A DNA stretch of 64,000 nucleotides from Dryomyza anilis (taxonomy: Eukaryota > Arthropoda > Insecta > Diptera > Dryomyzidae): contig OX638133.1 of NCBI GenBank assembly GCA_951804985.1, positions 330,501 to 394,500 on the forward strand, given 5' to 3'. Positions 9,840-20,449 of this stretch are shown piece after piece (position 1 is the first letter of the stretch; every line of letters starts with the position of its first letter). The translations under genes were made by a program, and so were the position numbers. A model generated the notes under the pieces. That model was not told where the DNA came from and did not search any database. It was given only the letters and a program-made list of their open reading frames with translations.

Positions 9840-11400
9840 GTCTGCGGACTGCCAGCCATTCATTGGTGCAATAATTTGCTTCCGAATCTCGTTCGCAGTT
9901 TAGCACCCAATTATTTCGTAGTCACTGCAACAATTGCAACAATAAAGTCAGCAGCAACAATAATAATGACAACAACTCTTTCAGTTGCCATGTGAATTAT
10001 TTGCACGATTCAACAATTTTCCGTCGCAATCGCGAATCAGACAGACGATCTGTCGGTCGGATGAACAAATGTTGAACATTACACGCGCCAAGTGAGTGAG
10101 TGAAAAACGTTCGTGTGTTACGCCTGCTCTTTGCGCACGTTTTTGTGCAATTTTTTTGCGCATTTTTTTCCCTCGGTGCGCGGTGATGCCATTTTACGGC
10201 GTTACGACTGTTTTTTTTCTGATTTTATCGGCCACGATTTGATGGAACTATTTATGCTGATGACAATGGTCAAAGGGAGAGAATTCCAATTAAAGAAAAC
10301 GGCAACAACTGGCGAGACTCCACATTAACGTACGATGGGCCCAGTTCAAATTAAAAGCATTTCTCACACATCTTCTGATCACACGTGCTCTGTAAAGCCA
10401 TTTGTTGCCTAATAATAGTTCGAAGCAGCTGACACAATGTTTTGTCCCCCCCAAAAAAAAAAAGTTACAGAAAAACTAATAAAACTCCCGAAGGACGGTG
10501 ACACAAGTCAAAAAGGGCAAAACTCTGAAAAAACCAAAAACATAAACCAGAAGCCAACAATTGTCTGAAATGAAATAAATCCGCAGCGCAGCAGATGCGC
10601 ACGTCAGCATATCCTGGCAGATAACGGCAGGACAACAACAACAACCAAAGGGACGACATCATCAGCGCTTGTAATAAAAACAAATTACATAATAAACAAA
10701 ATAATAAAACCGCACACAAAGGACAAACACACACACACACAGATGAACATGCGAACGCCAGGATCATGCTGGATCAGGCAGGATCAGCCACACAAGCGCA
10801 GGATTGCTGACTTTTGCGTGTTGTGGCTGGCCGCTGATTGCATTAAATGGCAACATTATGTGAGGCAAAAAATTGTAAAATTAAAAAAAAAATGACAAAA
10901 TATTTCGCAAGGACATTGTGCTGCAGTTGCAGTTTTTGTTGAATTTATTTCTTGTCCTTGTTCTTAAATATTGGTCTCCTGCCTCCTGTAAAAAGCGCAT
11001 CTAATGTTGGTTGTTCCATGTGTGCTGCCTCTGATACCATGACGCATCCTTATTGACTCCTGTGCGGTTGTCAAACTGCACAAAGAGAGCAACCAAACAT
11101 TCTGCAACGTCCTTTTTTTATTTATTTGCAGTCTTTGTTTGGCCTGTATTTTGCCTACTTTTTGCCTGTTCCATTGTGCCGTAATGTTCTGCTCAGTAGC
11201 CTTGTTTTGACCACAGGATGTGCGTGTGTGCTATGTCCCAGCAGGACACGTGTGTTTGCCAAACACACACAAATTACCCGTGGCCTACTGTTCTCTGCCT
11301 TCCTGCCTTTCTGCCTACTGCAAATCATTGTGATCCATAACAAGGGAATTTTAGAGAATTACAGTGGCTGCTTTTTTATTTTCTGAAATTGCATTTTTAT
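9840..11400. promoter_or_regulatory. GC-richer single-copy island with CAA repeats
   Basis: Contains CAA/CAG trinucleotide stretches (9928-9980, 10630-10645), an AC dinucleotide run (10727-10742), and a perfect inverted repeat GTGTGTTTG-C-CAAACACAC at 11250-11268. The short frames over it carry no recognisable domain. The texture is that of fly intronic or enhancer DNA. Confidence 0.35.
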
Positions 11401-11861
11401 TTGCGCTGTAGTCCATGAATACAAATATCTATTGAAAGTCAATGTCAAATTAGGTTCATTATTGAATTGGTAGAAAAACAGTTTTCTTAAACATCTTTGG
11501 TCATATCTGGAATGATATTCCCTGTTATTATGGTTAATACAGTATTATAAACTAGGATAAAACCTAATAAAAAATAATAAAACAAAAGGTTAAAATTCAA
11601 ACCGAACAGGTTCTAAACTTTTTATTTTATTTTAAAGAAAGTTGGTCAGAACTTTGAATATGTAAAAAAAATACATATCGTCCCTATCATGCCAAAGGGA
11701 CGAATGTGCAATTTTTGAAATTTGCGTTTTTTTACATTTTTGAATATAGTTTTTCCTCAAGTATACTGTGCCAAAATCGCGTATCGTTTTGTTGGATATT
11801 TCTAGCCACAAAAGACAAAACCAAAAGAGCGATTTTTTAAATAATAATGCAGATCGATAAT
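11401..11861. other. AT-rich non-coding stretch
   Basis: Nothing recognisable is present. Confidence 0.5.
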
Positions 11862-11990
11862 ATAATAATAATAGTTTGGCGCTACAGTCCTGTATGGAAC
11901 TTCGGCCGAGCTCTCTCACCATTTTTGAGCTGTGTTATATTTGTACTCAAAGTGATGGGACCTACAGTTTATTGCCGAATCCGAACGACC
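11862..11990 (-). mobile_element. SINE fragment, 3' half
   Basis: On the minus strand it reads CGTTCGGATTCGGCAATAAACTGTAGGTCCCA, GAGAGAGCTCGGCCGAAGTTC, ACAGGACTGTAGCGCCAAACTATTATTATTAT. This is the same 3' body and ATT-type tail as the full copy at 30050-30180. It is cut at about 11990, where a LINE fragment in the opposite orientation begins. Confidence 0.8.
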
Positions 11991-12302
11991 AGGTCGTGTA
12001 TTATCTCGTTCTACTCGGGCATTGAACCAAGCCCACCCCTTCGTAGTCCACTCGATTCTCAACAGAACCACGCATTACAGAGATAATTCGTTCTTCAGTC
12101 GCACGATACGTTTGTGGAACAATCTCCCTGCGTCTGTTTTTCCCGACATTTTTAATATTGGGAAATTTAAAGCAAACATCCACCGACACTACTCCATCTT
12201 TCCTCCTCCCTTTAACATATAATCCTTTCTTACGATCAACACTATGCATTGCACGAATAGGGGGCATCCCCGAGCGTTGGTTAATTTGTAAAAAAAAAAA
12301 AA
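11991..12302 (+). mobile_element. 5'-truncated non-LTR retrotransposon (LINE) with poly-A tail
   Basis: The segment consists of the last part of a reverse-transcriptase reading frame (see 12001-12222), about 65 bp of 3' UTR (ATCCTTTCTTACGATC to GGTTAATTTGT) and a 13-base A tail at 12290-12302. Strong 5' truncation with an intact 3' end is the normal outcome of target-primed reverse transcription. The left junction is directly against an oppositely oriented SINE fragment. Confidence 0.8.
12001..12222 (+). pseudogene. C-terminal remnant of a jockey/CR1-like reverse transcriptase
   Basis: The frame continues open upstream into the junction and ends at the TAA at 12220-12222. Visible hallmarks of the tail after the RT domain are SRSTRALNQAHPFVV, then NSFFSRTIRLWNNLPASVFP and NIGKFKANIHRHY. 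The 'F.RT...WN.LP..VFP' and 'FK.N..R' pattern is the standard C-terminus of jockey/CR1-type elements in insects. Endonuclease and catalytic RT domains are absent, so it is dead. The remaining frame has no internal stop, suggesting a fairly young insertion. Confidence 0.8.
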
Positions 12303-13195
12303 CACGAAAAGATTCGCAATTTGGTATGACAAGATTTTCAATTTTTTCCAATGTCTTCGTTTTTTTTGCTATAACTTTTTATTGGTGCGAGATAAAATAG
12401 TAGTTTTTTTATAGAGGTCACTTTAACTTGAACACAGTATTTTATACTGTTTTAAATTATTTTTTTTAATTCGCTTTTTATACAGGGTGGTTCGCTTTGG
12501 GCAAATATTTTAGGGACTAAAATCTTGGTATATTTCATGAAAAAAATCGTTCTGCAGTTGGAGTATGTACTTTAGAAAAGTTGACACAACCGTATATTTA
12601 ATTATAACTTCTACAATTTATAACCCAGATCCAAAATATTACATTCATTTTACAGATAATCGATCATAGTCTCTGGTAAAATTTAATATTGGAAATTTAT
12701 GTGGTGTGCTAGCAGATTTTTTTTCATCAAAGTAAAAAATAAATATTTTATTACAACTATTTATAAAACTCAACTGAGTTTCTCGAAATGTTTATTTATT
12801 ATTTTTTTAAATAATTTTATTATTTGAATGCAGCATAGTAATATAAACAATTTGTGTATCCAAAATTTTTATCTCGCACTTAGCCTTTTTCTTGAGAAGC
12901 ACATCTTGTAGTACTCCCAAATATCTCTAACTACAATTTTATTATTCAAAACAATATTTAGTTTTTTAAGTATTCAATTTTATGTATTTATTATAGTTGT
13001 TTAAAGTGTTCTCCCAATTGGCCTGAATTCATACTCAAAACCAAAGATCAGAAATATATATTAACCTTTCTTTTAATTTGGGTTTTCACTGAGAGATATT
13101 ATATTTCAAAAAAGATATATTGGTTGTGTTATTTTTTATTTTAACAAATAAAAGTATTTGGTTGGTTAAGAGTTGCTAGTGGACAGAAAATTCAA
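12303..13195. other. AT-rich non-coding stretch
   Basis: No gene is seen. TACAGGGTGGTTCGCTTTGG at 12482-12501 resembles a transposon terminus, but I found no inverted partner. Confidence 0.4.
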
Positions 13196-13880
13196 TTGGT
13201 TCATTTATATGGAATTTTTTGTTGCTTGAAGAAACATAAAAATTTGTTATTGCAAATGGTGATTCCGAACATTGCGTTGTTTTTGTCGTACACATTTTTT
13301 TTAACAACATTTTTTATTTTTAATTTTTTCAAATTTTTCGAACATAGTTGTTTCTGTCATAATTTTTTTTTTTTTGGAAAATGGTGATTTCGACATTGCG
13401 TTTTTATCGCCCAAAAGTTTTCATTTTTTATTTTTTCCGAAATTTTTCGAACATAGTTGTTTATGTCGAATAATTTTTTGTTTTCGAAAATGGCGATTTC
13501 GATCATTGCGGTGTTTTTCACCAAACATTAAAAAAAAAAAATTGTTCACAAATTTTCGAACTTTGTTTTTGTCGAATAAAATTTTTTGATGGAATATTAT
13601 TTTCGAAGATTGCGTTGTTTGTATCGCAATTTTCTTTTTCGAAATTTTTTTCATTTAGAATATTTTTTTCTCTCGCTGTTCAACTAATATTTTTCAAAAT
13701 TAAAGGTTTCTCTCAGACCGAAAACGAAATTTTTTCAAAATGAAAGGTTTCTTTAGACCAAAACCTTTTTTGTTTGTGAGAGTTGTTCAGGAACCTCCGA
13801 AAAGTTTAGCCTTTTTCTCCGATCTCTGCTCAAAACACACCATTGTAGACCCACTTTCATTAAAATCAAAAAAAAAAACA
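13196..13880. repeat. Degenerate tandem repeat with poly-T and TTCGAA words (family D)
   Basis: A unit of about 100-125 bp starting ATGGTGATTTCGACATTGCG recurs at 13256, 13380, 13489 and 13588, separated by T runs and TTTTTCGAACATAGTTG words. It is followed by a duplicated AAAGGTTTCTCTCAGACC block (13700, 13740) and GGAACCTCCGAAAAG (13791). The same pieces occur at 40090-40270 (inverted) and 62180-62600, so it is a dispersed element. The frames across it are Phe/Lys-rich artefacts. Confidence 0.6.
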
Positions 13881-14216
13881 TATAGAAGGCCGCCGAATTG
13901 AAAACAAAATTTTGGTTTACGAAAAATAATTTGATGGTTTTATAGGTTTACATAAAAGCACAATATCCATTTATTTAGATTACTTAAATTTGAGATTTCT
14001 TTCATTATTTTATATTTAAATTGAATATAAATGAAATTTAATGAAAAGAAATATATATTTAAAACTATTTTCAATTTATATATCCTGGTAAATATAGTAA
14101 AAAATATAATAAAATTGTCAATATTTATGAATATAATACAGTAAATATAATACAGTAAACATAATACAAAATAACAACCATTTGACGATCATTCAATATA
14201 ACAATGATAATATCAA
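13881..14216. other. AT-rich non-coding stretch
   Basis: Nothing recognisable is present. Confidence 0.5.
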
Positions 14217-14305
14217 AAGTATTATAATCATAGTTTGGCACTACAGTCCTGTATAGAACTTCGGCGGAGCTCTCTCACCATTTTGAGCAGTGCGTGTTAT
14301 ATTTA
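14217..14305 (-). mobile_element. SINE fragment, 3' end
   Basis: Minus strand: CAAAATGGTGAGAGAGCTCC, GCCGAAGTTCTATACAGG, ACTGTAGTGCCAAACTATGATTATA. It matches the last 90 bases of the full copy at 29876-30180. Confidence 0.75.
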
Positions 14306-14391
14306 AAACTACAAAAGTATTATATTGAACCCAAAATATCCAACATTTCATTTTGACAAAATTGAAAATATAATATTTGTTTATCGAATAT

Positions 14392-14581
14392 TAAATCTTT
14401 TTTGATTTCAATACGATATCTATTGCGATAAATACAGTGATCTCATTCTAAACCGGGTCACAACACAAAGGATATATCTCTCTCTGAGTGTTGTGGCTTT
14501 ATTTATCGAAAACCCTATCGTTTGCGTATCATTATAGATCAAAGAAAACGATAATGGGGACATTTAAACGATGTCGTATCG
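14392..14581. promoter_or_regulatory. Cluster of CGATA motifs
   Basis: CGATA or its complement TATCG appears at 14392, 14414, 14426, 14504, 14516, 14549 and 14577, seven times in 190 bp. CGATA clusters are the binding signature of the fly insulator protein BEAF-32 and overlap DRE-type sites. Binding here is inference. Confidence 0.35.
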
Positions 14582-14619
14582 AGATCGTTTGGTTTGCTGG
14601 GAGGTCATAATAATGATAA

Positions 14620-16190
14620 AGTTGAGATTTTTAATTTTTACAATATGCAAATCACTATAGAAAAAAAAAATAAAATTTTTCCATTTTGAAAAATACTATC
14701 GTCACAAAATAAATCATTTATATTCTTTTAATTTAGCAAAAATGCGAAAGATACCAGTGTCGAAAGTATCCACTTAAAATGCGTTAAATACCTGCTGACA
14801 CCGGTAACTATTCGAAGGATTCAACCGCAAAGTACCGACTGTTCGTTCATCTTTAGAGGTTGCTCAATTCAAAGCGAAAAATGGTTGTGGTTTTCGCAAA
14901 ACATGGTCATTATTTCATAATTTAAAAACTACTTTTTTCAGCAACAGATTTCTAACAGCTGCGCCCAGCATATTGGGTCTGTCTTAATTGGGTTTCTTAG
15001 AATTTCGCAACTAGAACTGTTTGTGAAGTACGTATCCTTTGGAATGGAGTTTTTTTTAGTTGGATACACGACACGCTCGACGCCAGTTCGCGTGACTGAA
15101 ATGTTTTCATCATTTCTGAAAATTATTTGCTGTGTAATAAGCAGTCGAAATAATGCATAAAACTGTGAGGAGTTGGTTATGTTGTTGGCAGGATAATTAT
15201 TTTACTCAAAGCCATGAACTATGGGTCCCATTCCTGGCGGGGGTGGTTCTATATTTTTGTGGTTGTGCTGTTTGGTAACAAAACTGAAATGTCAATTTTT
15301 TTGACAGCCAAATAATTGTTTTGTTGCAGCCGCATAAAAGAAAGAAAGAAAAAAAACAATTTTAATGATTGTCATGAATCATATATAATGGTTTAACTTT
15401 TTGGAGCTGGTTTTCGTTTTGGCAACCACCTAAAAATATTCACGACTTTATTGTTTCATCCAATTTTAAAGCAAATAAAAACCTCCATTTATAATGTCAG
15501 TCCAAAATCCATTAACATGTTCGATAACTTTACGAGCGACATTATAAATGCGAATTTTAATTGGCTGCAGTTGGACAAAATCAAAATTTGAAAACACAAA
15601 AAGCCGTTCAGTCGATAATTAACTCACTATAAAGCAATAAAATGTTAACTTTATGCAAAGCAAAAATGTTAAAGAGCCACCAGTGGACGGGGACATGCCT
15701 CTGGGGTTGTGACTCAGGTTTCGTGTCTTTATTAAAAATTCCAAAGTATGAATTGAAAGCGAATATGTGATTTAAAAAACAAATTTAGAGGTTTTAATTG
15801 GTTTATTATCAGCAAACTGACGCCTCATACCGAAGATGCCACAAAATATTCTCTGTTATACAGCAGACTTTAATATTTATGTTTTATAAAAATGATAGTT
15901 TGTTTTACATAGATACATAATATAACGGCGAATATAGAAGAGTATCTAACATTAGGCATCCCAACCGAATTAGCATAAATTATCAAACGATATTGAAACA
16001 TAAAGAAAACACAACGCATTAACATTCCTAATAAATAACAACACCCGACATGATCGCCACAAATCAAAGAAATCTCCATCTTAGGTGGAAAAATTGAAAG
16101 GTTAACAAAAGAAATACCTAAAATAATCAGCCATATTTTATACTTTATCGCTTATATACTCAACGAAGATCCATAAATATTCCAAACCTC
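14620..16190. other. Mixed non-coding stretch
   Basis: Moderately GC-richer patches (14740-15300, 15600-15850) lie between AT-rich ones. No frame resembles a protein and no transposable-element end is clear. Confidence 0.4.
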
Positions 16191-17480
16191 GAAAATATAA
16201 AAGTTGCAGCTGCTACGGGAGATACATATTATGTACGATACATGTATCTCGTTTCTGAAGCTGAAAACTTGGAAAAAAGTGACAAAAATACCGAAATTTA
16301 TGCACTTTTGTTGTGTTGTCGTTCGTCGTCGACTTCATCTTCATCAGCATTGGATGCACGGCGCGTTGAGATCTAAAAATTCCCAATCAATTCACTGCGC
16401 CAAGAATTGAATTTTAAAATGAAGCGGAGACAGTCTGCCTTTACATATGTAGCATTGGCATCTAAAGCCAGATTGGTGGCCATATTGTGAACGGTTTCAT
16501 TTTACTATAGACCCCCATTAAACAGGCAGCGCACGTGTAGAACCTGCAAGCGATTTGAATGCTTCAGTCTTCTAATAGACGGTTTTTGTTATAATAAAGT
16601 TTTCGACTTGCTCTCCTGCGCCGCAATTAGGCGGACTGGGCTTTAAGAGCCTCCACTCGAATGTCATATAAAGACGTCGCAATTATAGACTTCGCAGAAA
16701 GGCAAAATGTGCCGCCATATAAGGAGTCCATAAAAGCGCACTTTATGAATATTTATGTTGAGATGCAGAACCCAACGAGCCAACGAAACAACGGACCCAA
16801 GAACCAACGAACCAGCGATCTCCACCACATTAATGGTCTGCCGATAAGGTATGCGGTGCATTTAAATAAAATTCCGCAGTCAGGCGCATTAAGCGTTTTA
16901 TAAACTTCATTTGCGGGCTGTCCGTTTAATTTCCAGGCATAAATTAAAATGTTTATAGAGTTGTTCCTAAGATACTCCATAAGATGCAGCTGCCAGATTG
17001 TGCTAATGTAGTGCATAAATCGACCAAAATTTCATTTTTTTTATCAAATAAAAAACATGTTTTTCATTGGGCGCTTTAGACAAATCCAGCATCATAAATC
17101 AGACGCATAGCCAATAATACTGCGGAAACTGCGCCAGCCTTCGGTCATAAATTTCCACAAACGCAACCATATTGATTAAAGTTCGATTCGTCAGCCATTC
17201 TGATCAACACAAGGACGAAGATGATAATGATGGCGATGATGACGATGATACAGCAGGAAAGCAACGCTTTATTGAATCTCGTGGCAGATGTTCCAAAGTG
17301 TTAATAATCCCATGCCACAAAAACAACAAACGCACCAAAAGGCAGGACGTATCGAATCGGAGAACATTTCCAAATTGCACAATAAACATCCTTCTTGAGA
17401 GCAAATCGAAAATTGAAATAGATAAATGAACCCTCATGCGTGATTTGTATCTATCCATCTATTTATGATGTCATCTCGTG
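16191..17480. promoter_or_regulatory. GC-richer single-copy island
   Basis: Contains repeated Abd-B/Caudal-like TTTATG and CATAAA words (16735-16760, 16900-16990), a CCAACGA series (16776-16815) and a GATGATGACGATGAT trinucleotide tract (17219-17250). Open frames overlap on both strands without domain features. Probably cis-regulatory. Confidence 0.35.
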
Positions 17481-17744
17481 TGAGGCAAAGGGCGACGACG
17501 TGTAGAAATTCCGAACTTAGAAGATGATGAAAATGGGAAAGTTCTTGATTAAACTAAACGGTTATTTCATTCCCCAGCTGATAAATAACTCAAACCCAAA
17601 TAATATTATCAGATATCTATTGGCAGTACAAAATAACTACAGAAAATTTAAAGAAATCGTCAACTAATAGAGAAAATTAGATTAGTCCTAATTTAAGTTG
17701 AGAACAGTTGGCATGTACAACTCGATGCCACCTTTTTATACCCT

Positions 17745-18461
17745 CTACACAGAAAAAATATTCGAAGTAAATACAGTAACCATAAATAATTGAGTAACAT
17801 TAGTTGGTCTAGCAACGAGTTCTAATGTATTTAGCAAACAAATAGCAAACCATTCAATCGGTATGGTCGACATATTTAAAATATTCTTATTATCTTCACA
17901 GTCTTTATAATTCTCATTCAGTTAATTAAAAAAGAATGTTATAAATTCTTGTGAAAGTACATAAAATATACTTTTCTGATAATGAAGTTGGAAGCATAAT
18001 TAAATATGAAACCATTGCCATCATTACCATTTTTGACGGCACACTTAGAGGATGATCAAGCTCTATAAGTGCATATCTCGACATATACCAAATGGGAATA
18101 ATATGCGCGCAACCAAACGCGCTCATCAAAAATTCCATCGTTTGCTTGTTTGCCGGCGTTCATTCGCTGCAAGCTCGCACTGTGACGTCGCGAAGCATCG
18201 TCTGCTCAGCAACGGTGATTGTTAATTTATTAATTAAGATGATTAAATATTTAATCCATACAATTAATTCCATAGTCGTTGTAGCAAATATTTTAATTGT
18301 ATTGATGTAACTTTTTGTTAATTTTCTGTTAATTTATTAATTAATATGATAAAATATTTAACAATTCAATTTAAGGTCGTATCTGCGATCAATCAATTAA
18401 AAATGAATTGTATTGATAACATTTTTTGCTATATTTACACATATATTTTTTTTCTGTGTAG
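17745..18461. mobile_element. MITE-like element of about 717 bp
   Basis: Left end CTACACAGAAAAAATATTCG and right end TATATTTTTTTTCTGTGTAG are inverted repeats. Inside, GTTAATTTATTAATTAAGATG (18221) and GTTAATTTATTAATTAATATG (18328) show a tandem duplication about 107 bp apart. A GC-richer segment at 18060-18215 is unlike the rest of the element. Confidence 0.6.
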
Positions 18462-18479
18462 GCATTTAATGAACTCACT

Positions 18480-19330
18480 ATTTCAAATTAATATAACCAG
18501 TTATTAATTGTGGAACTACGATTGTAATCTTTTTCAACAAATCTGTATTTCCAACTTAGGTCGCGATCATATAATATCTCCCAGCACCATTATTCACACC
18601 ATTCAACTGTTTTCTTTTACATCATCACTCTTTTGGGTTGTCATTTTTATGTACTGCGCACTCAACCCATCGTTAGTGAAATTTCACACCATTTCCCAAC
18701 CACAGAGCAGACAGACAGACAATGAGGCGGAAACCACAACGAAGAACAGCAAATCTCCTCCGCCTGCACATGCTACAAATGTTGCTGCATGTTAACGCGT
18801 TGTTCTGTCTGGTTCAGGGACGCCAAGAGTCGCAGAATGGTGGCCTCATTTACCGCAAGTGGAAAATTCAATAATCCTGCTAAGCATCCTCACGGCTGCC
18901 AGCATCGGGTGACGAGGGCGCGCACGGGCAGGAGTGACAGGCGTTGGTAGCAGCAGCATTAAGTAGATTTGCTGTTGATATTATGATCTGTTGTTTGGCA
19001 TCCTTTTGCTCGAAACATTGGCAACATTTGTTCCTAATCGCCTGGCACAGCATTTTTTGAGTTGCTTACGTTGTCGATTTCGATGATAAATGATTTTAAT
19101 AACAAAAAATTGACAACGAAACTGTCTGCCATTGTGTTTGGCATTCGAACGAAATCTGCTGTAACGTGCAACCGCAAAGGGTCCGGGTTCGGTCCGGAAA
19201 ACATGCCGTTGCCATTAAAAGGCCATCATCACGTTGTTAGCCGCCTTGTGGCTGCCCTCATTGGCGGTTGCCTCGTTGCTAGAAGACAGCGACATATGTA
19301 GGATATGTGTTATTTCTGTGTTAGAATCAT
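18480..19330. promoter_or_regulatory. GC-rich single-copy island
   Basis: Contains a CAGA run (18708-18720), CAG/GCAGC words (18935-18960) and a GGGTCCGGGTTCGGTCCGG patch (19179-19197). A 50-codon open frame (18722-18874) lies in it. The rest has no coding character. Confidence 0.35.
18722..18874 (+). CDS. Candidate small ORF, 50 codons, unverified
   Basis: Starts at an ATG in fair fly initiation context (GACAATGA) and ends at TAA (18872-18874). The product begins with a strongly basic stretch (MRRKPQRRTANLL), followed by a hydrophobic stretch (LQMLLHVNALFCLVQ) and then a polar tail (GRQESQNGG...RKWKIQ). That is the layout of a signal peptide or signal anchor. I recognise no family. A frame of this length can arise by chance in GC-richer DNA, and no splice or promoter signals support it. 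Confidence 0.12.
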   Translation: MRRKPQRRTANLLRLHMLQMLLHVNALFCLVQGRQESQNGGLIYRKWKIQ

Positions 19331-19661
19331 ATTTAATTTGACCAACAAAAAAAGTGTGTTTTTTACAACATTTCATATGAAGTTATGAAGTACGTGATAT
19401 GGTTGAAAAAGTTCGAGGAACGCATGCGATTGAATGATTGGCAAATTGGTGTTAATATGGGATTTGTATTAAAATAGAGAAATAAAAATGTTCGCTCTTT
19501 TGTAAAATATTTTAAAATGCCTCATATTTGAGGACTACGAAGATCCCAATCTCTGGGCACATCACACCATTTTACAAGTCCAAAACAAGTCATTTGTATA
19601 AGACTTTTAATACTCCGTATGTGAGCACTTAAAAGAGCCCAAAATGGCTCCCAATAGTCTA
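19331..19661. other. AT-rich non-coding stretch
   Basis: No gene is seen. Confidence 0.4.
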
Positions 19662-20440
19662 TCTATCTATATATATAAATATATATATAAAAATATAAAT
19701 ATATATATAAAAATGAAATGTCCTGTGTGTGCCAGAGCATCACGAGAGAACGAACAGACGTATTTGCCTAATTCCTTTTGTATTTTATTTGTGTCAATGC
19801 AAGAGTGGTTTAGGAAAACAAGAAAAGTCGGAAAATCCCAAAGAAAAAGCCGGAAAATCGAAAATATCTAAATTTGGCCGTAGGGCCATGAAATTGGGGC
19901 AGGGTGTTCATCTCTCGACGTATGTGTGAGCTACGAAGGTATTTTTTGAAATTTGCCTTCTAAGGTACACAAATGGGTGTGGCAATTTGTTTATCTTTTT
20001 TTCAAATGTGGGCGGAATTGGAATTGTCCCTTTCCATATGACTAAAACTATAAAAATGTTGTAACCCCTGACTTACTAAGAGTAGAGTTATATAAATCAA
20101 AACTAAGGTTTATATAACAAACTCCAATCGTCACGTAGAAAGTGAGCAGGATTGGTTTAAAAGGCGTGGCATCTCCCATATAGCCAAAACTTTAAAATTG
20201 CTATCCTGACATACTAAGAGTTGAGTTATAAAAATGAAAACAAATATTCATATTTAAAACGTAGAATATGGGCGGGATTGCACAACGGGGCGTGGCATCT
20301 CTCATACAACCTAAACTTTAAAATTTATATAACTCTTTAAAACTAAAAAATTCTTCAAGTCCAAAAAAATTGTCTTTGTTCAATTTTGCATAGAAATTTG
20401 CGCATATATTTAGACAAATATCCGTGCTTAATTCCAGGTA
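19662..20440 (+). mobile_element. Helitron, 5' end and body, 3' truncated
   Basis: The 5' end TCTATCTATATATATAA preceded by A is typical of insect Helitrons (insertion between A and T). It is followed by GTGTGTGCCAGAGCATCACG, shared with the 62654-62809 element, and by the block from GTGTCAATGCAAGAGTGGTT to GGCAGGGTGTTCATC, shared with 55480-55600. Degenerate units built on GGGCGTGGCATCTCCCATAT and CCTGACATACTAAGAGT repeat about every 120 bp (20040, 20160, 20285). The terminal hairpin and CTAG end are not found. No Rep/helicase frame remains, so it is non-autonomous. Confidence 0.75.
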
Positions 20441-20449
20441 AAATCTCAC

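Noticed and set aside
9979..10095. Possible plus-strand promoter and exon (TCAGTT initiator at 9981, GTGAGT donor-like word near 10090).
   Set aside because: No downstream promoter element at the right distance, no frame and no other support; TCAGTT and GTGAGT are short words expected by chance.
12482..12501. TACAGGGTGGTTCGCTTTGG as a DNA-transposon terminus.
   Set aside because: No inverted partner within several kilobases.
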